This document shows positions 8,345 through 13,794 of a DNA stretch of 21,993 nt, one piece after another (position 1 is the first letter of the stretch; every line of letters begins with the position of its first letter). The position numbers and the translations under genes are program-made. Location: the NCBI GenBank assembly GCA_000437375.1, contig FR898234.1, forward strand, positions 46,370 to 68,362. Direction: 5' to 3'. A model generated the notes under the pieces. It did no database searches. It worked only from the letters and a program-made list of their open reading frames with translations, and was not told the DNA's origin. The DNA is from Eubacterium sp. CAG:841 (GTDB lineage: Bacteria; Bacillota; Clostridia; Oscillospirales; CAG-272).

Positions 8345-8362
8345 CTTCGTCACCGCCGTAGA

Positions 8363-9388
8363 TCAAACGGTTTTTATATCTATTTTGTAGCCTGTAAGTC
8401 TTGCGGCAAGACGCGCGTTCTGACCTTCTTTACCTATTGAAAGCGAAAGCTGGTCTGGAGCTACTATAACCTTGCAACTTCTTTCGCCATCCATCTCCAC
8501 GCTCTTTACTTCTGCGGGAGAAAGTGCCGCGCTTACATATTCTTCCGGCTTTTCGCTGTAACGGACAACATCTATCTTCTCGCCGCCAAGCTCTCTTATT
8601 ATTTCGCTTATACGGCTTCCTCTGTTGCCTATGCATGCGCCTACCGGATCGACAGATGCATCCCGTGATTCAACAGAGATCTTTGTTCTTGAACCTGCTT
8701 CTCTCGAAACTCCGCGTATAACTACCGTACCGTCCTGAATTTCGGGAACTTCAAGCTCGAAAAGTCTCTTTACAAGTCCGGGATGTGTGCGTGAGAGCGT
8801 AACTATGGGACCTTTTATCTCGTTCTTTACTTCCATAACGAACACTTTTATGTGCTGCCCTACGGTGAATTCTTCGCCGGGAATCTGTTCGCCTTTAAGA
8901 AGAACAGCTTCGCTTGTTCCGGTGTCTACTATAACGTTTCCGTTGGTCGGATCTATTCTGAGCACCGTTGCGGATATAACTTCCTCGCGCTTGCTCTCAT
9001 ATTCCTTAATTACCATTGTTCTCTCGGCTTCTCTTATACCCTGAATTATAACCTGTTTTGCAGTCTGTGCGCTGAGACGTCCGAGTGCTTTTGTTTTTAT
9101 TTCGGTTTCAACCGTTCCGCCAAGAGTGTATCTTCTGCTTATCGCCTTTGCGTCTGCAAGCGATATTTCGGTCTCCGGATCGGTAACCTCTTCAACTATA
9201 TTTTTTACTCTTACGACCTTTACATCTTTCTTTGCGGGATCAAGGCGCACTTTTATATTGCAGGTTTCTCCGCTTTCACGTTTGAGAGCGTTCACAAGTC
9301 CTGCCTCGATTCTTTCAATAATGTACTCCTGCGGGATTCCCTTTTCCTTTACGAAAAGATCAAGCGCTGTGAAAAATTCTGTATTCAT
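8363..9388 (-). CDS. nusA: Transcription elongation/termination factor NusA
   Basis: 341 residues, the short Firmicute form without the C-terminal acidic repeats of E. coli NusA. The N-terminal RNA-polymerase-binding domain starts MNTEFFTALDLFVKEKGI. An S1 domain spans about 134-205 (ISATVLRIDPTNGNVIVDTG). KH1 includes DPVGACIGNRGSRI and KH2 includes LSLSIGKEGQNARLAARLTG. It binds RNA polymerase and nascent RNA, promoting hairpin-dependent pausing and termination, and takes part in antitermination complexes. GGAAGG precedes the start. It is the second gene of the operon, 27 bp after rimP. Confidence 0.98.
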   Translation of the reverse strand: MNTEFFTALDLFVKEKGIPQEYIIERIEAGLVNALKRESGETCNIKVRLDPAKKDVKVVRVKNIVEEVTDPETEISLADAKAISRRYTLGGTVETEIKTKALGRLSAQTAKQVIIQGIREAERTMVIKEYESKREEVISATVLRIDPTNGNVIVDTGTSEAVLLKGEQIPGEEFTVGQHIKVFVMEVKNEIKGPIVTLSRTHPGLVKRLFELEVPEIQDGTVVIRGVSREAGSRTKISVESRDASVDPVGACIGNRGSRISEIIRELGGEKIDVVRYSEKPEEYVSAALSPAEVKSVEMDGERSCKVIVAPDQLSLSIGKEGQNARLAARLTGYKIDIKTV

Positions 9389-9415
9389 TTTTGATCAAAA
9401 CCTTCCTTCTGTAAA

Positions 9416-9895
9416 TTATTCTATATCGGTAAAATCGAAAAATACGTTTGCTTTTGCAACTTTTGAAATTTCAAACGTCTTTTCCGCACCGTCTGTTTCA
9501 ATTGTGAAATTATCCCCGTCGGATGATACAAGCTTTCCTTTGTATGCTTTGCTTCCGCTCTCGTCAGGGGAATAAAGTCTTACCTCTATTTCCTCTCCGA
9601 TACAGGATTCAAAATGTTCGGGTTTGCGAAGCGTTCTTTCAAGTCCCGGAGAGCTTACTTCAAGCGTGTAGTTCTGCTCTATCGGATCAACCTCGTCAAG
9701 AAGCGGGCTTATCGCTCTGCTGACTTTTTCGCAGTCGTCAATGTCTATGCCGTCGTCGGAATCTATCGTAACACGAAGGAACCATCCGGAGCCTTCCTTT
9801 ACGAATTCAACATCCCACACCTCATATCCGAGTTCTTCTATACAAGGGGTTATAAGTTTTTCCGCAACGGATGCTATGTTTGCCGTTTTTGCCAC
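9416..9895 (-). CDS. rimP: Ribosome maturation factor RimP
   Basis: 159 residues starting MAKTANIASVAEKLITPCIEELGYEVWDV in outline (first residues MAKTANIASV). RimP helps assemble the 30S subunit, in particular the S12-containing 5' domain. The family signature VDPIEQNYTLEVSSPGLERTL is split here as VDPIEQNY then LEVSSPGLERTLRKPEHF. The start is the GTG at 9895, since AAGGCGG lies seven bases upstream; a GTG at 9913 would put that ribosome-binding site inside the coding region and extend the N-terminus beyond family norm. It is the first gene of the operon, with a leader of about 80 nt that contains a 13-bp hairpin. Confidence 0.95.
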   Translation of the reverse strand: MAKTANIASVAEKLITPCIEELGYEVWDVEFVKEGSGWFLRVTIDSDDGIDIDDCEKVSRAISPLLDEVDPIEQNYTLEVSSPGLERTLRKPEHFESCIGEEIEVRLYSPDESGSKAYKGKLVSSDGDNFTIETDGAEKTFEISKVAKANVFFDFTDIE

Positions 9896-9931
9896 AGTTT
9901 TTCCGCCTTTCACAAAAAATCTTTACAAAGA

Positions 9932-9960
9932 ATTGAGAGTGGGCAACGCCCACTCTCAAT
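9932..9960 (-). promoter_or_regulatory. Leader hairpin upstream of rimP
   Basis: ATTGAGAGTGGGC (9932-9944) pairs perfectly over 13 bp with 9948-9960 around the 3-nt loop AAC. On the minus-strand transcript it begins about 16 nt after the predicted start. A short stem (TCTTT-GT-AAAGA) and a run of six T follow before the ribosome-binding site, so an attenuator or a 5' stabilising structure are both possible. I recall GAGTGGG-type hairpins upstream of rimP in other Firmicutes, which would make it conserved; this is unverified. Confidence 0.7.
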
Positions 9961-9982
9961 GTCCTTTCATTATTCTTGAAAT

Positions 9983-10011
9983 ATTATATCATAATAATAA
10001 GTGAATTGCAA
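9983..10011 (-). promoter_or_regulatory. Vegetative promoter of the rimP-nusA-infB operon
   Basis: On the minus strand TTGCAA (10006-10011) and a perfect TATAAT (9983-9988) are separated by exactly 17 bp, and TG stands at the extended -10 position. The predicted start near 9976 gives a leader of about 80 nt including the hairpin at 9932-9960. Confidence 0.85.
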
Positions 10012-10035
10012 TACTTTTTTTATATTTTTCAGGTA

Positions 10036-10063
10036 ACGCAATGCATTTTCCACGCATAATATA
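10036..10063 (+). promoter_or_regulatory. Sporulation-sigma-like promoter of spoVM
   Basis: CATAATATA (10055-10063) fits the CATAnnnTA -10 of SigK exactly and six of eight positions of the related SigE box. AC (10036-10037), the core of the SigK -35, lies 17 bp upstream. The predicted start near 10071 would leave about 32 nt before the ATG. B. subtilis spoVM is made in the mother cell under SigE, so SigE is the biological expectation even though the letters fit SigK slightly better. Confidence 0.5.
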
Positions 10064-10102
10064 AACTGAAACGTATTATATGCCTCCAAAGGAGCGTCTG
10101 AA

Positions 10103-10186
10103 ATGAAAATAATAGTTCTTAAATCTCCCAAATTTCTCTCTCCCCTGCTCAAAAAGCTGTTCGGCAGAAAAGGACGCAAAAAATAA
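10103..10186 (+). CDS. spoVM: Stage V sporulation protein M (SpoVM), 27 residues
   Basis: ATG at 10103 and TAA at 10184-10186, preceded by AAAGGAG with an 8-base gap. The peptide contains VLKSPKFLSPLLKKLFG and ends RKGRKK. It aligns without gaps to B. subtilis SpoVM (26 residues): Met1, Lys2, Lys7, Pro9, Lys10, Phe11, Leu12 and Gly21 coincide, including Pro9, which is central to SpoVM's preference for curved membranes. SpoVM is an amphipathic helix that sits on the convex forespore membrane, anchors the coat ATPase SpoIVA, and is required for coat and cortex assembly. It stands alone on the plus strand between two minus-strand units. Alternative: chance ORF, made unlikely by the match plus a ribosome-binding site. 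Confidence 0.88.
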   Translation: MKIIVLKSPKFLSPLLKKLFGRKGRKK

Positions 10187-10193
10187 AAAAGAC

Positions 10194-10225
10194 AATCTTA
10201 CCCGAAAATCACTTCTTCGAAGATT
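10194..10225 (-). terminator. Candidate terminator of the structured RNA
   Basis: On the minus strand AATCTTCGAA (from 10225-10216) can pair with TTCG and AAGATT (10206-10203 and 10199-10194), leaving a 3-nt bulge. The stem is followed by GTC and six T (10190-10185). Its 5' arm shares eight bases with the outer end of the 23-bp repeat arm, so the two structures compete. The stem is AU-rich and the call is tentative. Confidence 0.45.
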
Positions 10226-10329
10226 TGGGAATCTGCGCGACTGCAACCACCGAAAGAAAATCACGTTCGGGGGAAACGCCATTAACCGCGGAAGCTTTAG
10301 CCATCTTCGCGCAGATACCGAAATCCTCG
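10218..10329. repeat. 23-bp inverted repeat enclosing 66 bp
   Basis: The arms are 10218-10240 (CGAAGATTTGGGAATCTGCG...) and 10307-10329. They match at 20 of 23 positions as inverted copies; the innermost 10 bp (ATCTGCGCGA with TCGCGCAGAT) are perfect. The most likely role is a stem in the RNA read from the minus strand. A short terminal-inverted-repeat element is the alternative; I see no target-site duplication at its edges. Confidence 0.8.
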
Positions 10330-10372
10330 CAAAAATTCAGCAGTCTGAATAGCTGAGTGCCGTCTGTGTAAT

Positions 10373-10401
10373 ATTATAGCGGATAATACGCTAAATGTCA
10401 A
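10373..10401 (-). promoter_or_regulatory. Perfect-consensus promoter for the structured RNA
   Basis: On the minus strand TTGACA (10396-10401) and TATAAT (10373-10378) are both perfect and separated by exactly 17 bp. One 17-bp palindrome lies in the spacer and another directly upstream of the -35 box, so binding there should block RNA polymerase. The predicted start is an A near 10365-10367. Confidence 0.88.
10377..10393. promoter_or_regulatory. Operator-like palindrome O1
   Basis: TAGCGGATAATACGCTA has inverted arms TAGCG and CGCTA. It occupies the spacer between the -10 and -35 boxes of the minus-strand promoter and touches the -10 box. It matches O2 at 14 of 17 positions, and the two centres are 25 bp apart. 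The adjacent XRE-type repressor is the likely binder. Confidence 0.75.
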
Positions 10402-10418
10402 TAGCGGATTTTCCGCTA
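10402..10418. promoter_or_regulatory. Operator-like palindrome O2
   Basis: TAGCGGATTTTCCGCTA is the central part of a longer palindrome, ATAGCGGA-TTT-TCCGCTAT at 10401-10419. It starts right beside the -35 box of the minus-strand promoter and lies 29 bp before the start codon of the repressor gene, so it could control both directions. Confidence 0.78.
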
Positions 10419-10447
10419 TGATAAAATTAAAAAGAGGTGATAATTAT

Positions 10448-10663
10448 ATGCTTTTCCCACGAATACGAAGTCTCAGAGAAGACAAAGACATCACCCAGAA
10501 GCAGTTGAGCGAGATACTTTCCTGCAGTCAGCGGGTTTACAGCAATTATGAACGCGGCGAGCTTGATATCCCTACCGACATACTTATAAAGCTTGCAAAT
10601 TATCACAATGTATCCATCGACTTTCTTCTTTCACAAACAGACAATCCGAAAAGAAACAAATAA
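10448..10663 (+). CDS. XRE-family helix-turn-helix repressor
   Basis: 71 residues, a single Cro/C1-type DNA-binding domain with almost no tail. The helix-turn-helix is DITQKQLSEILSCSQRVYSNYE (about 14-35; recognition helix around SQRVYSNYER), followed by DIPTDILIKLANYHNVSIDFLL. The start is the ATG at 10448, preceded by AGAGGTGA; an in-frame ATG at 10418 lies inside the O2 palindrome and lacks a ribosome-binding site. Two palindromes stand just upstream, so it probably represses itself and the divergent minus-strand RNA. No sensor or protease domain is present, so the inducing signal is not visible. I see no clear plus-strand promoter. A terminator follows its stop codon directly. Confidence 0.93.
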   Translation: MLFPRIRSLREDKDITQKQLSEILSCSQRVYSNYERGELDIPTDILIKLANYHNVSIDFLLSQTDNPKRNK

Positions 10664-10700
10664 AAAACCAAGCTCCCGAAAAAGGGAGCTTGGTTTTTTT
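10662..10700. terminator. Bidirectional terminator between the XRE gene and rplQ
   Basis: CCAAGCTCCC (10668-10677) pairs perfectly with 10684-10693 around GAAAAA. An A-tract (10662-10667) and a T-run (10694-10700) flank the stem, so on either strand it gives a GC-rich hairpin followed by a U-tract. It ends the repressor gene from the left and the ribosomal superoperon from the right, 15 bp past rplQ. Confidence 0.95.
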
Positions 10701-10714
10701 ATTTACTTATATAA

Positions 10715-11056
10715 TTATACAAGCTTTATAAGTGCCATTTCGGCAGCATCACCGCGACGGGGTCCAAGCTTATAAATAGCTGTATAACCGCCGTTTCTAT
10801 CGGAATATGCGGGAGCGATCTCGTCAAAGAGCTTCTTTACAACATCTTCTTTTGTGATGTATGCAAGAGCCTGGCGACGCGAAGCAAGAGTGTTTGTCTT
10901 GCCGAGCGTTATCATTTTTTCAGCCATGCATCTTACTTCTTTAGCTCTTGTAAGAGTTGTTTCTATCGAACCGTTTTCCAAAAGATAGGTGACCATTCCG
11001 CGAAGCATCGCGTTTCTATGTGCGGTCACTCTGCCGAGTTTTCTGGTTCCGGGCAT
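10715..11056 (-). CDS. rplQ: 50S ribosomal protein L17
   Basis: 113 residues beginning MPGTRKLGRVTAHRNAMLRGMV, the L17 N-terminus that enters 23S rRNA; the rest (EVRCMAEKMITLGK, YTAIYKLGPRRGDAAEMALIKLV) is typical and full length. L17 is a component of the large subunit near the exit-tunnel side. GGAGG precedes the ATG. It is the last gene of the operon; the ecfA/ecfT/truA genes that follow rplQ in many Firmicutes are not here. Confidence 0.98.
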   Translation of the reverse strand: MPGTRKLGRVTAHRNAMLRGMVTYLLENGSIETTLTRAKEVRCMAEKMITLGKTNTLASRRQALAYITKEDVVKKLFDEIAPAYSDRNGGYTAIYKLGPRRGDAAEMALIKLV

Positions 11057-11129
11057 GTTGTTTTTCCTCCTTTTTCCCTATTTTTCATAAGGATTTCAGC
11101 ATGTGCAGCTTTTGTAGTTCACAAAGAAA

Positions 11130-12095
11130 TCAGTCCTCTTCCTTCCGCAGGGTAAGTCCGAGCGAATGGAGTTTCTGGATGACTTCTTCGAGCGATTTTT
11201 TGCCGAGATTTCTGACTTTTATCATATCCTCTTCGGTTTTGCTTGTCAGATCCTCGACCGTATCGATGCCCGCGCGCTTCAAGCAGTTGAAGCTACGAAC
11301 GGACAGGTCAAGCTCCTCAATGGTCATCTCAAGTACTTTTTCTTTCTTGGTTTCTTCGCGTTCAACCATTATCTCCGCTCTCTTTGCTTCTTCCGAAAGA
11401 TCAACAAAGAGATTGAGATGTTCGTTGAGTATCTTGGCTCCGAGCGAAACGGCTTCCTTTGCGGAAATCGTACCGTTCGTCAGCACGTTAATTGTGAGTT
11501 TGTCAAAATCTATGCTGTTACCTACGCGCGTATTTTCAACGGTGTAGTTGACATTATAGACCGGGGTGAAAATCGAATCGACGAAAATCACGCCAAGCTG
11601 ACCTGATGAATAATCCTGCTTGTTTTTTTCCTGAGATACATAGCCGGAGCCGTGATCAAAGGTGAGCTCCATATGGAAACGCACACCTTCACTTACCGTA
11701 GCTATATGATGCTCAGGGTTAAGAATCTGCAATTCGTCGTCACACATGATATCTCCCGCTGTAACTTCGCACGCGCCCGTTACATCGATAGATACCGTCT
11801 TTGCCGAATTTGAAAAGAGCTTTGCCGTAATGCCCTTGACATTGAGAACGATTTCGCAAACGTCCTCTTTTACGCCGGGAACGGTGGATATTTCGTGAAG
11901 AACATCCTTACCGCCGCCGCTTATGCGTATGCTTACTACAGCAACGCCCGGAAGCGAGCTGAGAAGCACTCTGCGCAGAGAGTTGCCAAGTGTTGTTCCG
12001 TAACCACGCTTAAGCGGTTCGACAACAAATGTTCCGCTCCTGCCATCATCGCTTGTGTCAAAAGCTGTTATATTCGGCTTTTCTATCTCGATCAT
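11130..12095 (-). CDS. rpoA: DNA-directed RNA polymerase subunit alpha
   Basis: 321 residues. The N-terminal assembly domain (about 1-230) includes FVVEPLKRGYGTTLGNSLRRVLLSS-type sequence and dimerises to nucleate core enzyme. A linker follows, and the C-terminal domain (about 250-315: ELDLSVRSFNCLKRAGIDTV, VRNLGKKSLEEV) binds UP elements and activators. Length and motifs are normal. AGGAGGG precedes the ATG. The 106-bp spacer upstream, with two hairpins, is long for this operon; downstream, 73 bp separate it from rplQ. Confidence 0.98.
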   Translation of the reverse strand: MIEIEKPNITAFDTSDDGRSGTFVVEPLKRGYGTTLGNSLRRVLLSSLPGVAVVSIRISGGGKDVLHEISTVPGVKEDVCEIVLNVKGITAKLFSNSAKTVSIDVTGACEVTAGDIMCDDELQILNPEHHIATVSEGVRFHMELTFDHGSGYVSQEKNKQDYSSGQLGVIFVDSIFTPVYNVNYTVENTRVGNSIDFDKLTINVLTNGTISAKEAVSLGAKILNEHLNLFVDLSEEAKRAEIMVEREETKKEKVLEMTIEELDLSVRSFNCLKRAGIDTVEDLTSKTEEDMIKVRNLGKKSLEEVIQKLHSLGLTLRKEED

Positions 12096-12120
12096 TGATT
12101 AACCCTCCTGTAAATTTTTT

Positions 12121-12185
12121 ATGCACTTACAGTGCATTCTGTTGCGGCACCGCCTGCGTCTATGGGTTTCCACGTCGCAGTGCGG
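12121..12185 (-). other. Hairpin-filled spacer between rpsD and rpoA
   Basis: The 106-bp gap has two stems. ATGCACT (12121-12127) pairs with 12131-12137 around TAC. CCGC and CTGCG (12150-12158) pair with CGCAG and GCGG (12176-12185), with one bulged base and a further small inner stem. The first lies close before the rpoA ribosome-binding site. No U-tract follows in the minus-strand direction, so these are not simple terminators. Confidence 0.6.
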
Positions 12186-12201
12186 CGTCGGAGGCAAATT
12201 A

Positions 12202-12831
12202 TTACTTGGAGTACAACTCGACGATGAGATGCTCCTGGAACGGGAAGTCAATGTCTTCTCTTGTGGGAAGATTTGCAACCGTTGCCTTAGCATTTGCTTT
12301 ATCGACGTCAAGCCAGCTCGGGAATACTTTGTTATCCATAAGCTCAAGCAGGGATTTGATCTTTTCGGAATCGCGGGAGGAATCGCTGAGAGCGATAACG
12401 TCACCCTTCTTTACTATGATAGAAGGAATATCCGCTTTCTTTCCGTTAATCGTGAAGTGTGAATGAAGAACGAGCTGTCTTGCTTCCTTGCGGCTTTCAG
12501 CCAGTCCCATTCTGTAAACAACGTTATCAAAACGTCTTTCAAGGAGGCAAAGAAGATTTTCACCTGTCTGGCCTTCTTTTTTAGCAGCCATTTCATAATA
12601 TGATCTGAACTGCTTTTCAAGAACGCCATAGTATCTTTTAGCCTTCTGCTTCTCACGAAGCTGCATATAGTACTCTTTGCCTTTTTTAACCTGTGCTGCG
12701 CCGTGCTGACCGGGAGCTGTTCCGCGGCGAGTTACGGGGCACTTATCAGTCAGGCAACGTTCGCCCTTAAGAAAGAGCTTTGTGCCTTCTCTGCGGCACA
12801 TTCTGCACACAGGACCTGTATATCTTGCCAT
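12202..12831 (-). CDS. rpsD: 30S ribosomal protein S4
   Basis: 209 residues starting MARYTGPVCRMCRREG. Cys9, Cys12, Cys26 and Cys31 form the zinc site of the zinc-binding S4 type. An S4 RNA-binding domain follows (RRFDNVVYRMGLAESRKEAR, LVLHSHFTINGKK). S4 is a primary 16S rRNA binder that starts assembly of the 5' domain. The ATG at 12831 is chosen because GGAGGT precedes it; an in-frame ATG at 12849 would place that site inside the gene. Its place between rpsK and rpoA is the alpha-operon order of many Clostridia, unlike B. subtilis, where rpsD is elsewhere. Confidence 0.98.
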   Translation of the reverse strand: MARYTGPVCRMCRREGTKLFLKGERCLTDKCPVTRRGTAPGQHGAAQVKKGKEYYMQLREKQKAKRYYGVLEKQFRSYYEMAAKKEGQTGENLLCLLERRFDNVVYRMGLAESRKEARQLVLHSHFTINGKKADIPSIIVKKGDVIALSDSSRDSEKIKSLLELMDNKVFPSWLDVDKANAKATVANLPTREDIDFPFQEHLIVELYSK

Positions 12832-12857
12832 AGTGTATAGTACCTCCAATAATTATT

Positions 12858-13256
12858 TCAGACACGTCTGATCTTGGGCGGTCTGCATCCGTTGTGCGGA
12901 ACAGGTGTTACGTCGCGGATAAGCGTTACTTCAAGACCTACCGTTGAGAGAGCGCGGATAGCGGATTCTCTGCCCTGACCGGGTCCTTTAACGTAAACCT
13001 CAACACTCTTCATTCCGTTATCAACAGCAATCTTACCTGCTGTTTCGGCAGCCATCTGAGCTGCGAAAGCGGTAGACTTTCTTGAACCTCTGAAACCGAG
13101 TTCGCCGGCGGAAGCCCACGATACTGCGTTTCCGTTCGTATCTGTTATAGTAACGATTGTGTTGTTGTATGTCGCACGGATGTGAACTGCGCCTTTTTCG
13201 ACGTTCTTACGTTCGCGGCGCTTTTTGACTGCCTTTTTTGCTACTGTTTTAGCCAT
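12858..13256 (-). CDS. rpsK: 30S ribosomal protein S11
   Basis: 132 residues. After a Lys/Arg-rich N-terminus come the S11 motifs GAVHIRATYNNTIVTITD, SAGELGFRGSRKSTAFAAQ and the conserved C-terminus TPVPHNGCRPPKIRRV. S11 lies on the 30S platform near the E-site mRNA path. TAAGGAG before the ATG overlaps the rpsM stop codon region, fitting tight coupling with a 14-bp gap. Confidence 0.98.
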   Translation of the reverse strand: MAKTVAKKAVKKRRERKNVEKGAVHIRATYNNTIVTITDTNGNAVSWASAGELGFRGSRKSTAFAAQMAAETAGKIAVDNGMKSVEVYVKGPGQGRESAIRALSTVGLEVTLIRDVTPVPHNGCRPPKIRRV

Positions 13257-13270
13257 CTGTTCGTCACTCC

Positions 13271-13639
13271 TTATTTCTTCTTATTCGCGATCGTCTTTGC
13301 TTTACCTTTTCTTGTTCTCGCGTTTGTCTTTGTTCTCTGACCGCGAACAGGCAAGCCTTTTCTGTGTCTGACGCCGCGATAGCAACCGATTTCGACCATT
13401 CTCTTTATGTCAAGAGCTACTTCGCTGCGGAGAGCACCCTCAACCTTGTGAGAATTTTCAATTTCGTCGCGGAGTTTTGAAACGTCATCTTCTGTAAGAT
13501 CCTTGCAGCGGACATCGGGATCGATTCCTGTTTTAGCGAGGATCTGATTTGATGTTGTTCTGCCGATACCATAGATATATGTGAGACCGATCTCAACTCT
13601 CTTCTGGTTCGGAAGTTCAACGCCAGCTATACGAGCCAT
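13271..13639 (-). CDS. rpsM: 30S ribosomal protein S13
   Basis: 122 residues starting MARIAGVELPNQKRVEIGLTYI in outline. It has the helix-two-turn-helix core (YGIGRTTSNQILAKTGI) and the C-terminal rRNA/tRNA-contacting tail (GVRHRKGLPVRGQRTKTNART, ending NKKK). S13 sits in the 30S head and forms bridges to the 50S subunit. GGGGAGG precedes the ATG. Length is normal. Confidence 0.98.
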   Translation of the reverse strand: MARIAGVELPNQKRVEIGLTYIYGIGRTTSNQILAKTGIDPDVRCKDLTEDDVSKLRDEIENSHKVEGALRSEVALDIKRMVEIGCYRGVRHRKGLPVRGQRTKTNARTRKGKAKTIANKKK

Positions 13640-13662
13640 TTATTATACCTCCCCTTTCCTGC

Positions 13663-13776
13663 TTAACCCTGTCTCTGCTTGTGCTTGGGGTTTTCGCAGA
13701 TTACCATTACGTTGCCGTTTCTTTTGATTATTTTGCATTTTGAGCAAATTTTCTTAACGGAAGGTTTTACTTTCAT
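13663..13776 (-). CDS. rpmJ: 50S ribosomal protein L36, zinc-binding form
   Basis: 37 residues (MKVKPSVKKICSKC at the N-terminus, ending KHKQRQG). The zinc ligands Cys11, Cys14, Cys27 and His32 are all present, so this is the zinc-containing paralogue type. L36 is the smallest large-subunit protein and stabilises 23S rRNA near the peptidyl transferase side. It is short but its place between infA and rpsM is the conserved one, with gaps of 18 and 23 bp. Confidence 0.97.
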   Translation of the reverse strand: MKVKPSVKKICSKCKIIKRNGNVMVICENPKHKQRQG

Positions 13777-13794
13777 TGTATATTACCTTTCCTT

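Larger units (their letters stand above)
10184..10366 (-). ncRNA. Candidate regulated structured RNA, about 180 nt
   Basis: A consensus promoter (10373-10401) should start an RNA near 10366. It contains a small hairpin (ATTCAG-ACTG-CTGAAT, 10336-10351) and then a 23-bp inverted repeat: 10307-10329 with 10218-10240, 20 of 23 exact and 21 of 23 paired as RNA with one G-U. The 66-nt inner part includes an 8-bp stem (10047-type arms at 10247-10254 and 10266-10273, seven paired). Near the 3' end 10216-10225 can pair with 10194-10206 (10 bp, 3-nt bulge), followed by GTC and TTTTTT, a candidate terminator. A 31-codon frame (10209-10304, MAKASAVNGV...KSSKK) lies within but has no usable ribosome-binding site. 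I do not recognise a known RNA family. Confidence 0.5.

Noticed and set aside
9970..10282. Two overlapping minus-strand frames of 68-69 codons
   Set aside because: They cross spoVM, the rimP promoter and the terminator region in antisense and lack ribosome-binding sites.
10218..10329. Inverted repeat as a transposon
   Set aside because: There is no transposase and no clear target-site duplication. Its position inside a promoter-terminator unit favours an RNA stem, although a tiny non-autonomous element is not fully excluded.
10184..10366. Candidate RNA as 6S RNA
   Set aside because: The length is similar, but the 5' and 3' ends do not pair and no central bubble resembling an open promoter is visible. 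A repressor-controlled promoter also does not fit a housekeeping RNA.
10418..10447. Upstream ATG for the XRE gene
   Set aside because: It overlaps operator O2 and lacks a ribosome-binding site, while the ATG at 10448 has AGAGGTGA at the correct distance.
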